Shown: positions 23,326 to 36,636, numbered from the stretch's first letter. The stretch is DNA of 64,000 nucleotides from Brachypodius melanocephalos (GCA_013398615.1 VZSR01001854.1:4974616-5038615); one strand, 5' to 3'. Numbers and translations are program-made. Notes: generated by a model from the sequence alone, not told the origin.

Positions 23326-24109
23326 GAAAGGAAGAATATAAGACTTAAGGTTATATTCTCATTTGTTCCTAAATGATCATAAAATTCCATCCAAGAGCAT
23401 ATCTGAATTTTGGGCTCCAGAAATCGATTTCTTCAGAAAGCTATAGTTATTTCATTACAGGAAATTCCTTACATTTTTTAATCACACACAAAGCACAAGC
23501 GATCTTTTCTTATCTCTTGAGGTTCATGACACATTGTGGATAGTGAAGATGGTGACAGACTGCAGGAGAAACAATACTTAAAATCTGCTTCTTTTCTTCC
23601 CTTCTCTCCTCACTTGCAGTCAGGGATGTTCAGAAGAAATTATCATTCTGAACAATTCTGAATGGACTTTATTAGCAACTTATTAAAATTAACAGAACAG
23701 GAGTGGAAAATGGAGAGGAACTATTTCACCGAAATCTGTAGCCGCTGCAAAAGGGATTGAAACAGCCTCTGCAGGAAGCAAGTAAGAAACAAAATCAGAA
23801 CAATAGTTAGGAAAGAAATACCAATAAATCCCACGTTATATCATTCCCATTTTGATAAAAGCAAATATGAATAACATTAATTTGTTTTCAATAGCATATT
23901 GGCTAAATAGGATTACAAACTATTAACCGAGAGGCAGATTTTATTTATTGGTATATAGATCCTTCAATGGATGACTGACATATGATTGCCCCTGCCGAAG
24001 ATGATACAGAGTAAATTTAGATAACTATTTAACAAGTTATGACACAGACCTGTAGGAGGGATAAGGGGCACTAGATTCTAAATATCTTTATATCTAGTGC
24101 TGTGCTGAA

Positions 24110-24480
24110 AATTAGGTTAAGAGGAGTCTGAGAAGCCACTGCTGGGGACAAAAGGATGTCAAGAGGCTGTGTTCCCCATCAGGGAACCACAGACCCAGGG
24201 ACTGAGCTCCCCTCCAGCCCTCCCGTGTGACCCACACAAGCTCTCTTGCCCAGCGAGCTGGTGGCACACAGGCTGACAGAGCTGGGAGCAGCTCTAGACT
24301 CACTTCATTCCCACTTCCTTAGCTTCCTCATTGCTGCCTAGCTTTCCTGCTGGCAATTTCCCTCCATACAGACACATCTGTTTTAGGCATCCACATAACC
24401 CTGAGTACAGCTGCTCCCGCTGATCCGCATCAGCCCCTGCACGTTCCTCAAGGTCACTCTTAAATCAGAGCCCCCTACTT
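24110..24480. other. GC-rich patch, unassigned
   Basis: Sharply GC-richer than its flanks, with CT-rich and AG-rich runs ('ctcccctccagccctcccgt', 'gagctgggagcagctctaga'). A 63-codon minus-strand frame spans 24112-24303 with no known motif. Candidates are an LTR or retroelement fragment, or a noncoding exon. Confidence 0.3.
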
Positions 24481-27400
24481 TCACAACTGTGGGCAAGTTC
24501 TGACAGCCTCTGCTCACCCTAATAAATTAGAGGATTTTGGGGTGTAAAACAATTAAAGAGGTCAGTGCTGTCATCACCATTCAACAAAGAGAAAAATTAA
24601 GGCACAGGAATGCAACAAAACTCTCCAGTGGCACTCAAGAGACCAGAACATAAATGGTACTGTATATCTAGAAAATGCAGAGAACACTGCTTTGGTATTC
24701 TGACTATCCAAAACTATAGTTTAGACATGAAGAGGTTAGATACAATACTTTAGCTTTGGAATGATAATAAGGTTTTACTCTTCCATTAATTAAAAAAAAA
24801 GAGGTGTGCTATAAAATAAGAATTGGGAAAAAAATCCTCTGAATTCCTAAGCCTGTGAATTTTAATTTCATATATATTTATTCACTGTTCTTTAAGAATG
24901 AATAACAATTAAACAATTCTCTTTTTTTTTCTGTTTTTAAGTACAGCTTCATTTTATAATCATCTGAGATAATACTAGTGAAAGATAAAAGCTTCCATAT
25001 AACCATTAGTTAATAGATGTAGAGCATGCTGAAAATCGCTACAGTGAACTGAAACATATGGAAAAATAATTTAACTACTGATTCCCTGATTGTCAATTTT
25101 CTGTCCATACATTGCCAAAGTACATGTTCTTAAATTATGCTAAAGTCATGTCTCCTTGTCATTTTATAGTTATGCTATAAGAAACCCTAATAGCAGCACA
25201 AATACACCTGTTTTTCCTCAGAGAAAATCCAATTTTGTGCCTCGTTTCTCATCAGTTTTATCTTGGCTAACACATCACAGAAAGAAATCTAGCTTTGAAT
25301 TCAAGGTATCATCACATGTAGTAAAAACCAAGTTGTGATCAAATCTCTTTAACAGAATGGAGAACAGAAACATGAGCTGGTGGACTTTCTGAGACCAGCA
25401 CTCTTAAAAAATACCTGTTACTGGCTTTTGAGATTTCATGAGATTTAGGTGTGCTTTATCAGCAATGGGTGCAAAGTCAGTGTTAAATCAAAACTATTAA
25501 CAATTTTTGTTCAAAAGTAGAGCCTTGAAACAGAAATAGAAGGGAAGATTGCATGCATAGTATTGAGAAATGATGAAAATTAATTTTCAATCAACCAAAA
25601 AAGTTTCTTGCTTATGCTTCCATAATTCACCATTAAACCAGTCTATGGAAGATACTGAGATATAAATAATCTGGATTTGGGACAGACAACAAATATAATT
25701 CCAATGAACTGATGTTTTACAACTGACAAGATGCTTCTAATCTCTGAGGGACATGGCCCTTCATGCCATACCTGTTTCCATCTTTGTTCTCAAACAATTC
25801 ATTATTATGTTTTTTAGCTTTAATTACATCTCCTTTGAACTTGTGATATGACTTTCTCTAGAGAATATGCTGGAAATTATTGGTATTTGGAGGGAAATTA
25901 TTGATGTTGAAACAAGTCTTGAAGAAGCTGGCTTTGTTTTGGTTTCACCAAGTGTCCAGGCATTGGTGCCCTCCTAAACAACTTCTCTCTGTATTCCTTG
26001 CACATGGCTGGTTTTCAACATCAAAAACCAGTCACGCCTTTCTTTACTGATATTCGGTCTTATACTAAACCAGGCCACATTCACTAACTAGACGGGTGTA
26101 AAAGGCTTTACATAAAGTAGATTTTATTCAGCATATCTTTGTTTCTTGCTTCTCATGTCCCTGAAGACCCAATAACTACAAAGCAACCCTGAATAACAGG
26201 AATGTAGGAACAGATGTTATTTGGGCACTGTCACATAATAAAGACTTCCAAGAATCCCTGATGCCCAATTATCTAAACAGTTATTCTTAAGATTCCATTC
26301 AGCACATGATGAATTTAGTCTACTTTAGCTGAATATAGAAGGAAAGTATTTAGTGTGAAAGTGATGTCAATCAAAATGGACACAAATGGACTGGGTAACA
26401 CTATCTCACAAAGCATATATTACATAACCAAATGGGTAATTCAAATGAGATCAGTTTATCCTGTAATAATTACCAAAGAACCATGTGTAAAGAGGGCAAT
26501 TATTATCTCATTATTTTCAAATTATTTTGGATTATTTTGAACGCTAGAGCATTAGCATATGTACTATATTATTGTAATGAAAATCCATAGTCACACAGTA
26601 CTTTTAAAAGATAATATTGAAATAAAAATAAAACCACAATGACCCAGAACACAGACACCCCATTTTGATTTGGAAGATATTCAGTTTCATCAGCATTAGG
26701 TCATGTGAAGGACTTTAACAGGCTTGGCTGGCAGTGTGTCAGAGCTGGCACATCCACCTTCAGTGAGAGAATTTTTTAGGTTATTCCTTTTCTCATCTCA
26801 GCTACTTACAGACACTAACTTCTTCAACTGCTTGGAGATGGGGAGATATTCCAAGAGACAGGATTGCACTTAAGGGAACATCACATAGTTAGCCTTCTAT
26901 TATATACAAGAAGGTGGATTAATTTTTTCCATGCCTTTCTTTGTAATATCACCTTGCCCTACATGATTCCCGAAGATGTAAAGAAATAGAAAAACCCCTC
27001 TAAATGTAATTGCAACATTTGAAATTCTAATTTTTAAATTAGAGAGAATGAACTGTGTTGTGTCTTATTTTTTTTTTTTTTTTGAAAAAGAAAACACAGA
27101 AACCTCTCTATAAATTGATCACAATTAAGCAGAACTCAATTGTCGCTCAGGACACTGACTTTTTTAAAAAGCAGTACTAAAAATCATGGTCACAATTCCT
27201 GTACAAAGGATTGAGGAGGCCTAGGGAAGTTTAAATCACTGTAAACTTGCAGAACTGCTTCTTTAGATAATTAAAAACAACCTCTAATTTTTTGACAAGA
27301 AAAATTAAGTATGGTGTTATAAATTAACAGCCATTTTCCCTTCTGCTACTTGATGCTGCACAAATTTAAAAATGGAGGAGCTATAGAAAGAATTATTAAA

Positions 27401-30400
27401 TTATTATTTTGAGGCTAATTTCATGTCTGGTTTTAAAATTTTCTGTGTTGTTTGATTGTAATTGACAGATTGTAGTACTAGGTCTTGCCTATAAGTTATC
27501 AGAAAGCAACATGAAATACTTACCTGTGCCTTCTTCATTAGCATCCTCTTTCTTTAATCAAGATCATTAGAAGGCAAATCTCTTGGAGGAATCAGACCCA
27601 TTCTAATGCTGAAATTCATCTTCTGTCTTAGCTTCTTAATATGCTGCTGTCACTAAGGGTACACTTCTAAGAGGAATTTATACACACAAAATCCTAATGC
27701 TATGGGGACTTTCCTTTGTAATATACATGACTCCAATATAAAGCAATATGGATTATTTTCTATACGTTTGTATCTGCCAGGCATGTGAAGTCCAAATAAG
27801 GACAAAGACAAGGGGGATAGAATCAAATATGAATAAATGATCTTTCACAAATGGAAAAAAAGAAGTTTTTAAAACAAAGCATGTACATTCAAATCACCTT
27901 GAAGCAAACCTAATATAGGCAACAAGGACTGCTGAGACAGGGGAGACACTAAAAAGGTAACATTTTTGTTTGAAACAACTTTGAAGAATCTGGTCAAGAG
28001 TAGCTGTTCACTTGTTTGCACATAGAAACGTTCATTTCCAAGTGGTTTGTCTCACCTTGTTCACAAGTTTTTATTGTCTTGCATGTTAATAGACAATGAA
28101 AACGTTTTTCTTTTTTATATAACGTTTGGATTTTATAGGACACTTGCCTCCAAAGTATTTCATAAATATTATTTTTAATGATGTAGGCCAGCAGGACTGC
28201 CTTAGTGGGATTAAACTTAATTTTCCTCATTAGTGACATCTTTGACCTTTCACTTCAGAGTGAGCAACCCTGCAGCAAAGCAGAGTGCTGAACCCTGCTC
28301 TTAGAAATACGTGCTGAGGAACCTTTTGCAGTAACACAAAACAAAGTAATAAGCTGTTCAATATGCCCTACTGAGGTTAATTTACTGCAATCCTCTATTG
28401 GAAACAATCCAGCTAATCAGGCTGGACTTTGGGAAGCAAGTCATTGAGAGTGATCCAGAATACTTATGTCCAAGCAACAACAAAACCTTGAAGCCCTTGA
28501 TGCAAGCAGTCAGCTCCTTCCTGCAAGCTAATATATTCATATAGTTATACAGCAGAGCCTGGCTCACAAGGCTGCACATGTCCCAGCCAGACACGAGAAA
28601 CAGGATTCAGGGAACTGCTTTGTCATCCAGAGGCAGACATGTGCTTTCTCCATGAAGGTCGTGGTAAACTTTAGACAGATTATCTTGATAGATTCTGTGC
28701 AGCAAAGACTTCAGACACAAGACAGAGAGTGCATTTTCGGGACAGAGAACGTCTAGATTTGGGATCTAGCTCTTCTTTCACTCAGATAGGCTTGAGTGAT
28801 CCCCTCAGGAACTAGCTGTAATCATCACCTTACAGGATGTCATGGGAAGTAAAAGACAGAGGATTTTGCTTCTCATGGAGCTGAATCTTTATGCAGAAAA
28901 AATAGGGCACATGATCAGATTATTTTCAGATTCATTCTTCCACCTTTACAAAACAAATATCTCTGTGTTAAGTTCTGTAGCTCTGTTTTACCTATGATAC
29001 TATAAAACATAATGAAAGATTTGTGTACTGCTGCATCAGAAACCATTCACAACAGGTTTTTCTTTGGAGAAGAGTGAAGATTTATACAAGCGTTATCTCT
29101 AAAAGCAGAAATTAAAACCACATAAAAGATTATGAGACTAGCTTTAAATAGGTATGTTTTTTGCAGTGTGGGTTTTTTTCATGAGTAGTTTGTAATTACA
29201 TATATTTATAATAGTAAATGCAGGCAGCATTAGCAAAATATTCGCTTATTCTGAGTATTCCATTTGTATAACAAGTATCAGAATTCAGACACAATGTGTA
29301 CACACACAACACTATCAGGACTTGGTATACACAACCAGTACAACTGAAGTACACTAATTATGATTACAAACATACGAAATAAGAAGGTAAATTATACAAG
29401 GATCTTCAGCATCCAGCTTCTAGACAAGCCCATCAATTTAAAGTTCCACATTTAAATTACAAAAATGCTTATTTCCAGTCCTCACATTCTTCATAGAAAA
29501 ACTTGAATATAAGAATAAAACTTTGCTACGTTGACAGGCATACCTCAGTATGAATGAAGTTCAGCAAGTGAACTTTAAAACTGATGGATGTCAGAAGACT
29601 AAACTCGTTCTGCAGACAAAGGAAAGAGACAGAGAAAAATGTGAACATTCTTCATGATAGACCATGCCCAGCTACCCCATTACCAGCACTGTGCTCAGCT
29701 TGTCTCAGCGGAGAGCCTCTGCACAGGCAACAGCACCACGGAGAGCAGGAGCTTAAGGATAGAGGTATGTTTTCTGAAAAGCTAAAAAACACAGTTAGTT
29801 GAGCATTTTGCATCAAAATCCATTTGCAAAGAAAATTGCATAGCTGTTTAGGAAAAACAAACGAATTTTTATCTCACTGCAACAAATGTTTAATGTTCAC
29901 ACAGGTAGGAAAGGAAAAGAGGAAAGTGTGCAGTAGTGAATGCTGCTGTTTTACCTTACAGGTTAAGGTACAAACGCAGCAGGACCTTCAAAGCGTGCAT
30001 CCCGTGACAGTCAGTACTTAAGTACTTTCTCAACTTGTTGTCTGTCAGTCGTGCAATGTGTTTCCTTATTCATGCTTTAGTTAATCTGGAGGCTCCTGAG
30101 TTTTATCCAAGCCCTTATTTCTGACAAACATACGGGCAACTAGGTGATGACGTTGATGGCAGAGGGTGAGAAGAGAAGAAGAACAGTCAGATGTCTGGAA
30201 ATTCGGCATCTAGGTCAAAAAAATCCCTGGTTTATGGTCTTGCATTGATACTGAACAATAGAATTGAATAGAGCAATATACAATGTGCATTTTTTTCATG
30301 ACATGAAGGATTTTTAAGGGCCTTTTAGGAGATTCTGCCCATCACAGCCCCCTGACAGCTCTGATGAGAGTCAACAAAGCCAATTTAAAGTGGTTTTGAC

Positions 30401-31120
30401 AATCGTTCCTATGTCGTGTTGGACTTGTGGCCAAATGTAGTGGATTATCCACAAAACAACTGAGGAAATTAGTAAAATCCTTTGTCTAATTCTGGGAATA
30501 TTTATAAATTTCTGCAACCACTGGACAAAGACAAGCCTAGAACCCTTTTGTGAACTGATACCATGCATGGTTTGTTGCCATTCTTTTCTCAAGAATATTG
30601 CCTGGGAGAAGGGAAGTAAAATTGAATTGTTAATGTTATGGCTAGAGTTCAGCAATTTATACTTAGGAGCTTTCTAAATTATTATATGTTTCACAGTGCT
30701 TGGGACATCATCTTCACTGAGATCATCTTCCATAGTGGTGGAGAAGTTCATTATTTGATTGTTGCTTTCCTTGCTAGAACACATGATACAAGAAGACAAA
30801 TTTCAGGAAAATCTCAAAGCAGACATAGGATGATTTGCCTCAAGAAAAGATGTTTTTTATTTCCATATTAACAAAGACAAGCCCAAAACAATGGAATTTC
30901 TGTTATTTTAAAATTGGTTCATATTTTGTATGCAAATTCCAGCTTTATGTAAGTTTCATATTCTGAACTTTATGAGCAAGATTTCATTAAAACATCATGA
31001 ATTAAAGGTAGGGAAGCAAGAGAGAATTTAAAATTTAAATAATAAGTAGTGATTTGATTTAATAGAATTTTTGCTTTGAAAAAAGAACACAGTGTAAAAT
31101 ATTATTTCTGATGTGACTTC
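24481..31120. other. AT-rich noncoding stretch, nothing assigned
   Basis: Frames of 60-94 codons on both strands (for example minus 28382-28594, plus 29584-29802, minus 30371-30655) have no recognisable domains. A poly-T run lies at 27068-27083. AGTACTTAAGTACT (30013-30026) is a perfect 14-base palindrome. The segment ending at 29764 is followed by a donor-like 'gtatgtt'. No gene or dated repeat is supported. Confidence 0.45.
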
Positions 31121-31256
31121 TGCTTCTTATTTCTTTCAGGAACTATCTAACTCAACTATAGTACATCTGTAATGGATATTAATTTTTTTTTCATTTTGCC
31201 TTCTCCTTTTTTGTTTTGTAAGATAAACAAATAGAGAAAAGAACGAAAGAACAAAT

Positions 31257-31258
31257 GA

Positions 31259-31310
<52 letters not shown>

Positions 31311-31345
31311 GAGAAAGAAAAAAGAAGGAAAGAAAGAAAAGAAAC
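31257..31345 (+). repeat. (GAAA)n microsatellite
   Basis: Perfect GAAA units fill 31257-31310 (about 13.5 copies), continuing as interrupted GAGA/GAAA/AAGG units to about 31345. Long minus-strand frames here (31136-31416) are only translations of the repeat, giving F-L-S-F periodicity. Confidence 0.97.
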
Positions 31346-31429
31346 AAACACCACAAACACCATAGCTTTAATCCTTCCCTGATTGGCAGACTGGGAAGCT
31401 CTGAATTATTTAACAAAAGACATAACTTC

Positions 31430-32140
31430 TAACAGCATAGAAGTGACACACAGGGAGAAAACCTTCAAACAGGTGAGAAAGAACACAATGAAAAGTGAAA
31501 ACCAGAGTCTGCTATATGCCCTTTGTCCCAAACAACACTTCATTTCCTTCCTCTTGTGTTCCTTCTGTCACAAAGCTTCACCACTTGGTGGCAATTGATA
31601 CAAATGCTAAAGCTTGTGTTTCTCTTCCATAATTTCCAGTGTTAAGAGTGAGAGCGTTTGAAGAAGGTCGACAGGTATCAAATGTGAAAGAAACTGATAT
31701 TCAACCAGTTCTTGCAGACTCAAAATTAGGCAACTGAAAGTAACCAAGGCATGTCAGGTAACATGTTTTTAGAAAGCAAGACCCCACATCTGGCTAAGAG
31801 AGAGAGGACAAATAATCATCATCATCATCTTCTCTAAATCTTTGAAAATTTTCTGTCATTCTGCTTTTCCACTGGTAATTGGATTTCTACTGAACTTTTC
31901 CTTCACCCCCAAGTAGAAACACCTGGAAACTCCTCACTTTTGCATTGAAGAGTTCTTAAAAAATTAAAAATTTATGGAGGTAGTGTTTTGCTGGTTTGGA
32001 TCTTGAGCAAAATTTTCTCAGAAAAATACTGGTGAAAATAACTTTTCTTGGCCCTATTTCTATGACTTACTATAGCAAAAGCTCATATTAAGCTGGAAAA
32101 ATCTGAACAGGAGCACCATTGATATTCTTCTCCCCCTGCA
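31430..32140. other. Noncoding stretch, nothing assigned
   Basis: A short ATC run (about 31816-31830) and a 71-codon chance frame. The right end has a strong pyrimidine tract 'ttcttctccccctgcag' that could act as a 3' splice site at 32140-32141. Confidence 0.45.
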
Positions 32141-32141
32141 G

Positions 32142-32453
32142 AATGGGACACTAGTGAGAGGTCTTCAGAAGTTCCCTGACTGGAGTTCACAAATGCATCT
32201 GGTCAGCTATACTGTAAAGATGTTTTTCAAGAAGAGAGTTCTGTTAGAATTTTCACTTTGTGTTGGATTTTCTATAGAAAAATCCCAAACAAATCATGGA
32301 AGTTCTCAATGCCTCTTTTTAGAAGTTTTATCTCAGTGTAGAAGAAAAAGTTACCCACAAGTCTGTGGGTGTTTAAACTGTGCTCCTCTTTGCCCATGCT
32401 CCTGTGAATGTTATATGCTCCTCTACATAAACACAGAGTGCTGCTGGTACTGA
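32142..32453 (+). other. Open frame after an acceptor-like site, unrecognised, cysteine-rich end
   Basis: Directly after the acceptor-like tract the frame reads 103 codons to a TGA at 32451. It begins N-G-T-L-V-R-G-L-Q-K and ends in a cysteine-dense stretch (CGCLNCAPLCPCSCECY) near 32373-32424. No family is recognised. The cysteine cluster comes from TGT/TGC runs and may be chance, and the opposite strand is also open over part of it. Weak candidate for a terminal exon. Confidence 0.12.
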
Positions 32454-33320
32454 GACCACAGTCTCATCCTTCACACACGTCATTAAACACGGTGTTTGTA
32501 CCCCCAAGAGGGAGAGAGAGCAAGAGGGAGAGGGGGTTTGTACCCCCACGAGAGTCAAAGAGAGCAGAGAATCGCACAGACTGTGATCTGATAGCCCCCA
32601 GAGTCACCTGCTTTGGGTCTTTATGCCCATGGGACACAGGGCTTCACTGGCCTGATCAGCTGCAGTTGCAGAAGCACATAAAGGCACAGAGCCAGTGTAC
32701 TCTGTGACTAAATCCCTGCATCACAGACAGAATCACACAGGTCTGAAAGCTCATGGGAAGAAGAAGAAAAAAACGCTTCAGTAACACGGACATTAAAATC
32801 AAATTTACACGTGACCTAATCCACGGGTTTACTGAATTTATTGGTGGATTTCAAGCAGCTATAACAGACTGAAATCATCACCCTAACACTTGGAGCCAAA
32901 TTTGAACTGCCTGCTATTGCATTCACAGTCTAACCTATTTCACTGGTAGAGGGGAGGACTGATGCACACACGATGGGGACAAAAGTGACCTTTTCTCCTC
33001 CACACCTGGACCTACCTCTTTGCTTGAGAGTGTGCTTGTGCATGACAGCAACAACCGCATGCAAGGCTGAACTTGGAGATGATGGTGAACTGATGACTGA
33101 GCCACCATGCAGACACACATGTACATGCTCCTGAACAGAGTGAGGGTTGCAGTAGCCTGCTTTTCTGAGGCTTCTCCCTGAGCCATCCCCCCATAAACAC
33201 ACACTGTGGATTCTGGCCAGGAGCAGCACCAGAGGCACACAAAATCTGAACGGCCCAACATCCACATCACTAACCGCCCGGGAGGCAAAGAACCACTCTG
33301 AAGGACTGTGATGTAGATCA
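32454..33320. other. GC-richer region with overlapping frames, possible old retroelement
   Basis: 'gtttgtacccc' recurs at about 32491 and 32537, each followed by AG-rich sequence, forming an imperfect tandem of about 46 bases. Further right three overlapping minus-strand frames (76, 111 and 128 codons, 32930-33321) are open at once, which points to low stop density from composition rather than selection. Peptides match nothing I know. An LTR-type origin is possible but not shown. Confidence 0.25.
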
Positions 33321-33321
33321 A

Positions 33322-34880
33322 AGCAACATTTAGGTGGATTTTATGACCAAGATATATTTAAGAAGAAGTACAGGTAGCCTGAAATTCATACCACAAATTC
33401 TTCTTTTCTTTATTGTTCCCTTCATCATTTGTTAAAATGAAGAAACTGCTCCCCCAAAATATATCGTAAGTCATATCCTGAGTACTGTTTGGTATTATTG
33501 CCTGACTAATTCAAATTACATGGTAACCCTGGCCATTGTAGATCTTTAATAAAAATTAAGTGGTGCTATTAGCCTTAGGTATAATTGTTTATTATTTCTC
33601 AAATATTAGCCAATTATCTAGGAGTCTTAAAGGGCAGACAGATAGTTCTACCACACAAACACCTTGGGAGGTAATTACTTTTTCATTTTATCTGTTTCTT
33701 TTGCCTAAATATGACATTTCTTTTTCCAGTTTAGACTTAATGAAAAAGCACCACCAACAGAGACAGTGGTCAAAGAACTGCACGAGTTTCCAGGAAGGAG
33801 AACATTTATCAAAACATACTCTATGGTTAATGATAGCATGCATGGATAAAGAAGCCTGTAATATACAAAAACAATAAAGTTGGATTAGTGTATCGAAGGT
33901 TGTTTGGACAAGATTCAGTTCCATTTCCAAGAGACTTCAATTTCCTTTCACATAAACTCTGTGAAATACTTTATGTGACATGTTTATGACTAGCTGATTT
34001 TATGAATGTTATAATTGCAGACCCTTATGAAGGCTGAGAACAAAACTGCCCCTTCAGCAAGCAAAAAAACAAACAGATGAACATCACAATTAATAGTTAC
34101 AGTCTAAGAAAGAAAATCCACATATCTCAATTACATTGCATCAGATTACAGCGCTATGTGGTGTATACCGTATTATTTATTAGGATTATTGCAGTGATTA
34201 TGATTTTTGCAATTCCTAATGACTAGAAAAAAAATCCACTGAAGTCCAATTGTAGGCAATAGGTATGAAACTTTGGATTTTCTCTGATTTATTAGGTTTA
34301 CTTTATCAGCACCTTGCATAGGCACACTACAGAAATCAACCATCAGATTTACATTTCACATGTAGTAATTTCTGCTTAAATTTTCTCTTAGGATGAACTC
34401 ATAATATTCCCTAGAAAAATATTATTTTGTTTCCCCTTAAAACTGTCTATTTTACCTTGCCATTTAGATAGTTCAAGACATTTAAACACTATGGGCTATA
34501 AACTTGCCATAGACATGCACTTTTATTGAGCAGTCGTTGCAAAAAACAGAGCCCAACAATTTTTTTTTAAGTCAAAATATAAATCAGAATCATTGTCTCA
34601 TATGAAGATAAAACAAGAAAGTTATGTCATCTCTTTTCACATCCTAGATACACGTAAATATAAGATAAAAAGAGCTTATTGCTTTGTAGATATAAATTTA
34701 ACTAAACCACAAATATTAATTTTACAGGTAAAGAGCCAGACAACGACTTAAACAAATTTGATGAAATGAAACTCTAAGGCTATATAAGAATCTACAGACT
34801 TTCATATCCCAAGAAAAAACCAAAACTTTCAAGTCTCAGCCCATCTGGACAAATTTTTACTCGCAGAACCAAAGAAAACG
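33322..34880. other. AT-rich noncoding stretch
   Basis: Frames of 80-105 codons (plus 33560-33877, minus 33688-33930) overlap on opposite strands and show no known motif. Nothing else seen. Confidence 0.5.
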
Positions 34881-35010
34881 TTGGATGTAATGGACTTCCA
34901 CAGGCCACCTAGTCCGATCTTCTTGCTGAATCAGAATGAGCTTCAAGATTAATTGTTCGGGGCCTTATTGCAGCTTGTGCCTGCTGTATTCTGGCTTTCC
35001 ACTGTACATG
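34881..35010 (-). mobile_element. CR1 LINE, 3'-end fragment, antisense
   Basis: 'aatggacttccacaggccac', 'ctagtccgatcttcttgctg', 'gagcttcaagattaattgtt' and 'cagcttgtgcctgctgtatt' correspond to the reverse complement of a CR1 3' UTR. The middle part appears deleted, since the 'cagcttgtgcc' block follows too soon. The left boundary near 34881 would be the element's 3' end. Highly diverged. It may extend rightward beyond 35010, but I cannot follow it. Confidence 0.65.
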
Positions 35011-36500
35011 GCTCTAACCTGAGCAAGGAATGTTCTTGATATTTTCTGACTGCTTCCTGTACCAGCATGTTTCATGCCTCCTGTATATGTCACAGATTCA
35101 GCATTATTTCACATGTATCTTCTGAGCACTTTGTGGAGTTTCTCTGCTCTGGACTTTGTATTGTAAACATAAGTTCATCCAAAATATAGAATAAGTACAA
35201 ACCCTATTTCTGTCTTCACCTGAAGCTCTTCAAAGTTTTTCCTGGGCACATCAAATCATTTTTAACTCTAGAAGTTGTAGATCTTCAACAGCCTCTTGGA
35301 TGGCTTTATCCTATATATCTCTCCATCTAGCTCTCCAATAACAAGCAAGAAATTCAGATTATGATTTCTTCAGCTAATTCCTTATATAAGTCAGATATTC
35401 TTTCAAAAAGAACAAACATATAGTTCAAACCAGAAAAAGGCTAAAAACATATATAAATAGGACAATAATTTTTTTTGTTATAGAATTTAATTCCTCTTTC
35501 AGTTGCTTATTCACATTTCATGTAGCATGCATTTCTGGAAGAAATACACCTTCCTATCGCGTTTTTATATGTTTTGTTTATTTTTACCAGTTAAAAATAG
35601 TTGCAGTTCACATTCCTCACTCAACCAAAAGCTCCTTAGAAAATGCCTAGAAAGAAAGAAATGCATTAGTTGAGATAGACAGATATTTATATTTATATTT
35701 ATGGCCCAAGTAGAATAACTACATTTTGTTTGCACATGCATTTTTAAATTGTCATTGATCTCTGGCTCATAAATATCTAGATGAATTTTGCATGCAGAAA
35801 ACTCACTTTTGCTGCCACTTTATCAAGTGGTTGCACCCTTTTAACGAAGACTGGGATACAAAATACTGCATTTATATTTCCTTGAAATACTGCCCTTCAA
35901 GTAAAAGTGTTGGAACTGTAGGTGTTAATAAAGAAAACGTACCTAACTTCCTGAGATTGTATTGTGAAGAGTCAATAATTACTTTTACTGGTCACAGAAC
36001 AAACATTGCAGTGCATTTTTTTCAGTAACTTTACTGTATTACTTGTAACATGCCTACTAATTTATAACTTCTGTGTCTACTTCTAACTTTTCAACACTCT
36101 CAGTATATTAATAGTTTCCTATTAAAACAGAAACAAAACATGGCAGAGTGTTTCCCTTTCTCCTCACCTGCATTTCACACTAAAAGATCCAGGGTGAATA
36201 CTACTGACTATCAGCTTTTAAAGGAAAACCTATAAGACCAATCCATTGCAAAACCCTTGAGAAAGGTTTTTACTGTTCCTCCTATGCAAGTGAACTGATG
36301 TCAGTGGGTTGGAAGGCAAAAAATTTCCTTTACTTTCTATAAAAAATTTCTTTAAAATCCTTAACCAAAAACTCACCAATTTTCAAGGGATAATTCTTTA
36401 TATCAAAATGTGATACATGTAAAATATAATCAAATATATTGCAAGATATTATTTCCAAGAAGTATTCTTACTGTCAGAATAGGTTTATTCACCATTCATT
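35011..36500. other. AT-rich noncoding stretch
   Basis: Contains a short ATATTT run near 35683-35702 and a 78-codon chance frame at 35792-36028. No repeat family or gene identified. Confidence 0.5.
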
Positions 36501-36636
36501 AAAAAACCCCCAAAAACCAAAACAACAACAACACACCCCCAAAAACCAACCAACCAACAAACCAAAAAAACAAACAAAAAACCAAACCAGCCAAAACCCA
36601 GAAAACCCACCAAAAAACCAAAAACACCCCCCAAAC
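36501..36636 (+). repeat. A/C-only low-complexity tract
   Basis: About 136 bases consisting of A and C with only two G and no T. CCAA, CAA and CCAAAA units are mixed with C runs (36507-36511, 36536-36540, 36597-36599, 36606-36608, 36627-36632). The minus strand is therefore G/T-rich with G runs separated by T-rich loops. The open frame across it (36439-36651) is a composition artefact. Confidence 0.9.

Larger units (their letters stand above)
21656..24105. other. AT-rich noncoding stretch
   Basis: Open frames up to 70 codons only, none recognisable. Contains a T run near 22850-22864 that gives a spurious poly-F/K frame (22766-22975). The hairpin at 23041 and A-run at 23307 are listed separately. 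Confidence 0.5.

Noticed and set aside
29584..29802. Exon-like segment with a 'gtatgt' donor word near 29765
   Set aside because: No convincing acceptor at a matching distance, and the peptide is unrecognised; below the level I would list as an exon.
30371..30655. 94-codon minus-strand frame first considered as retroviral envelope or pol
   Set aside because: No diagnostic residues or ordered motifs; similarity was only to general hydrophobic composition.
31136..31416. Overlapping frames encoding F-L-S-F repeats
   Set aside because: Direct translation of the GAAA microsatellite.
32930..33321. Three overlapping minus-strand frames of 76-128 codons
   Set aside because: All three frames are open together, which points to low stop density from GC content, not selection on one protein.
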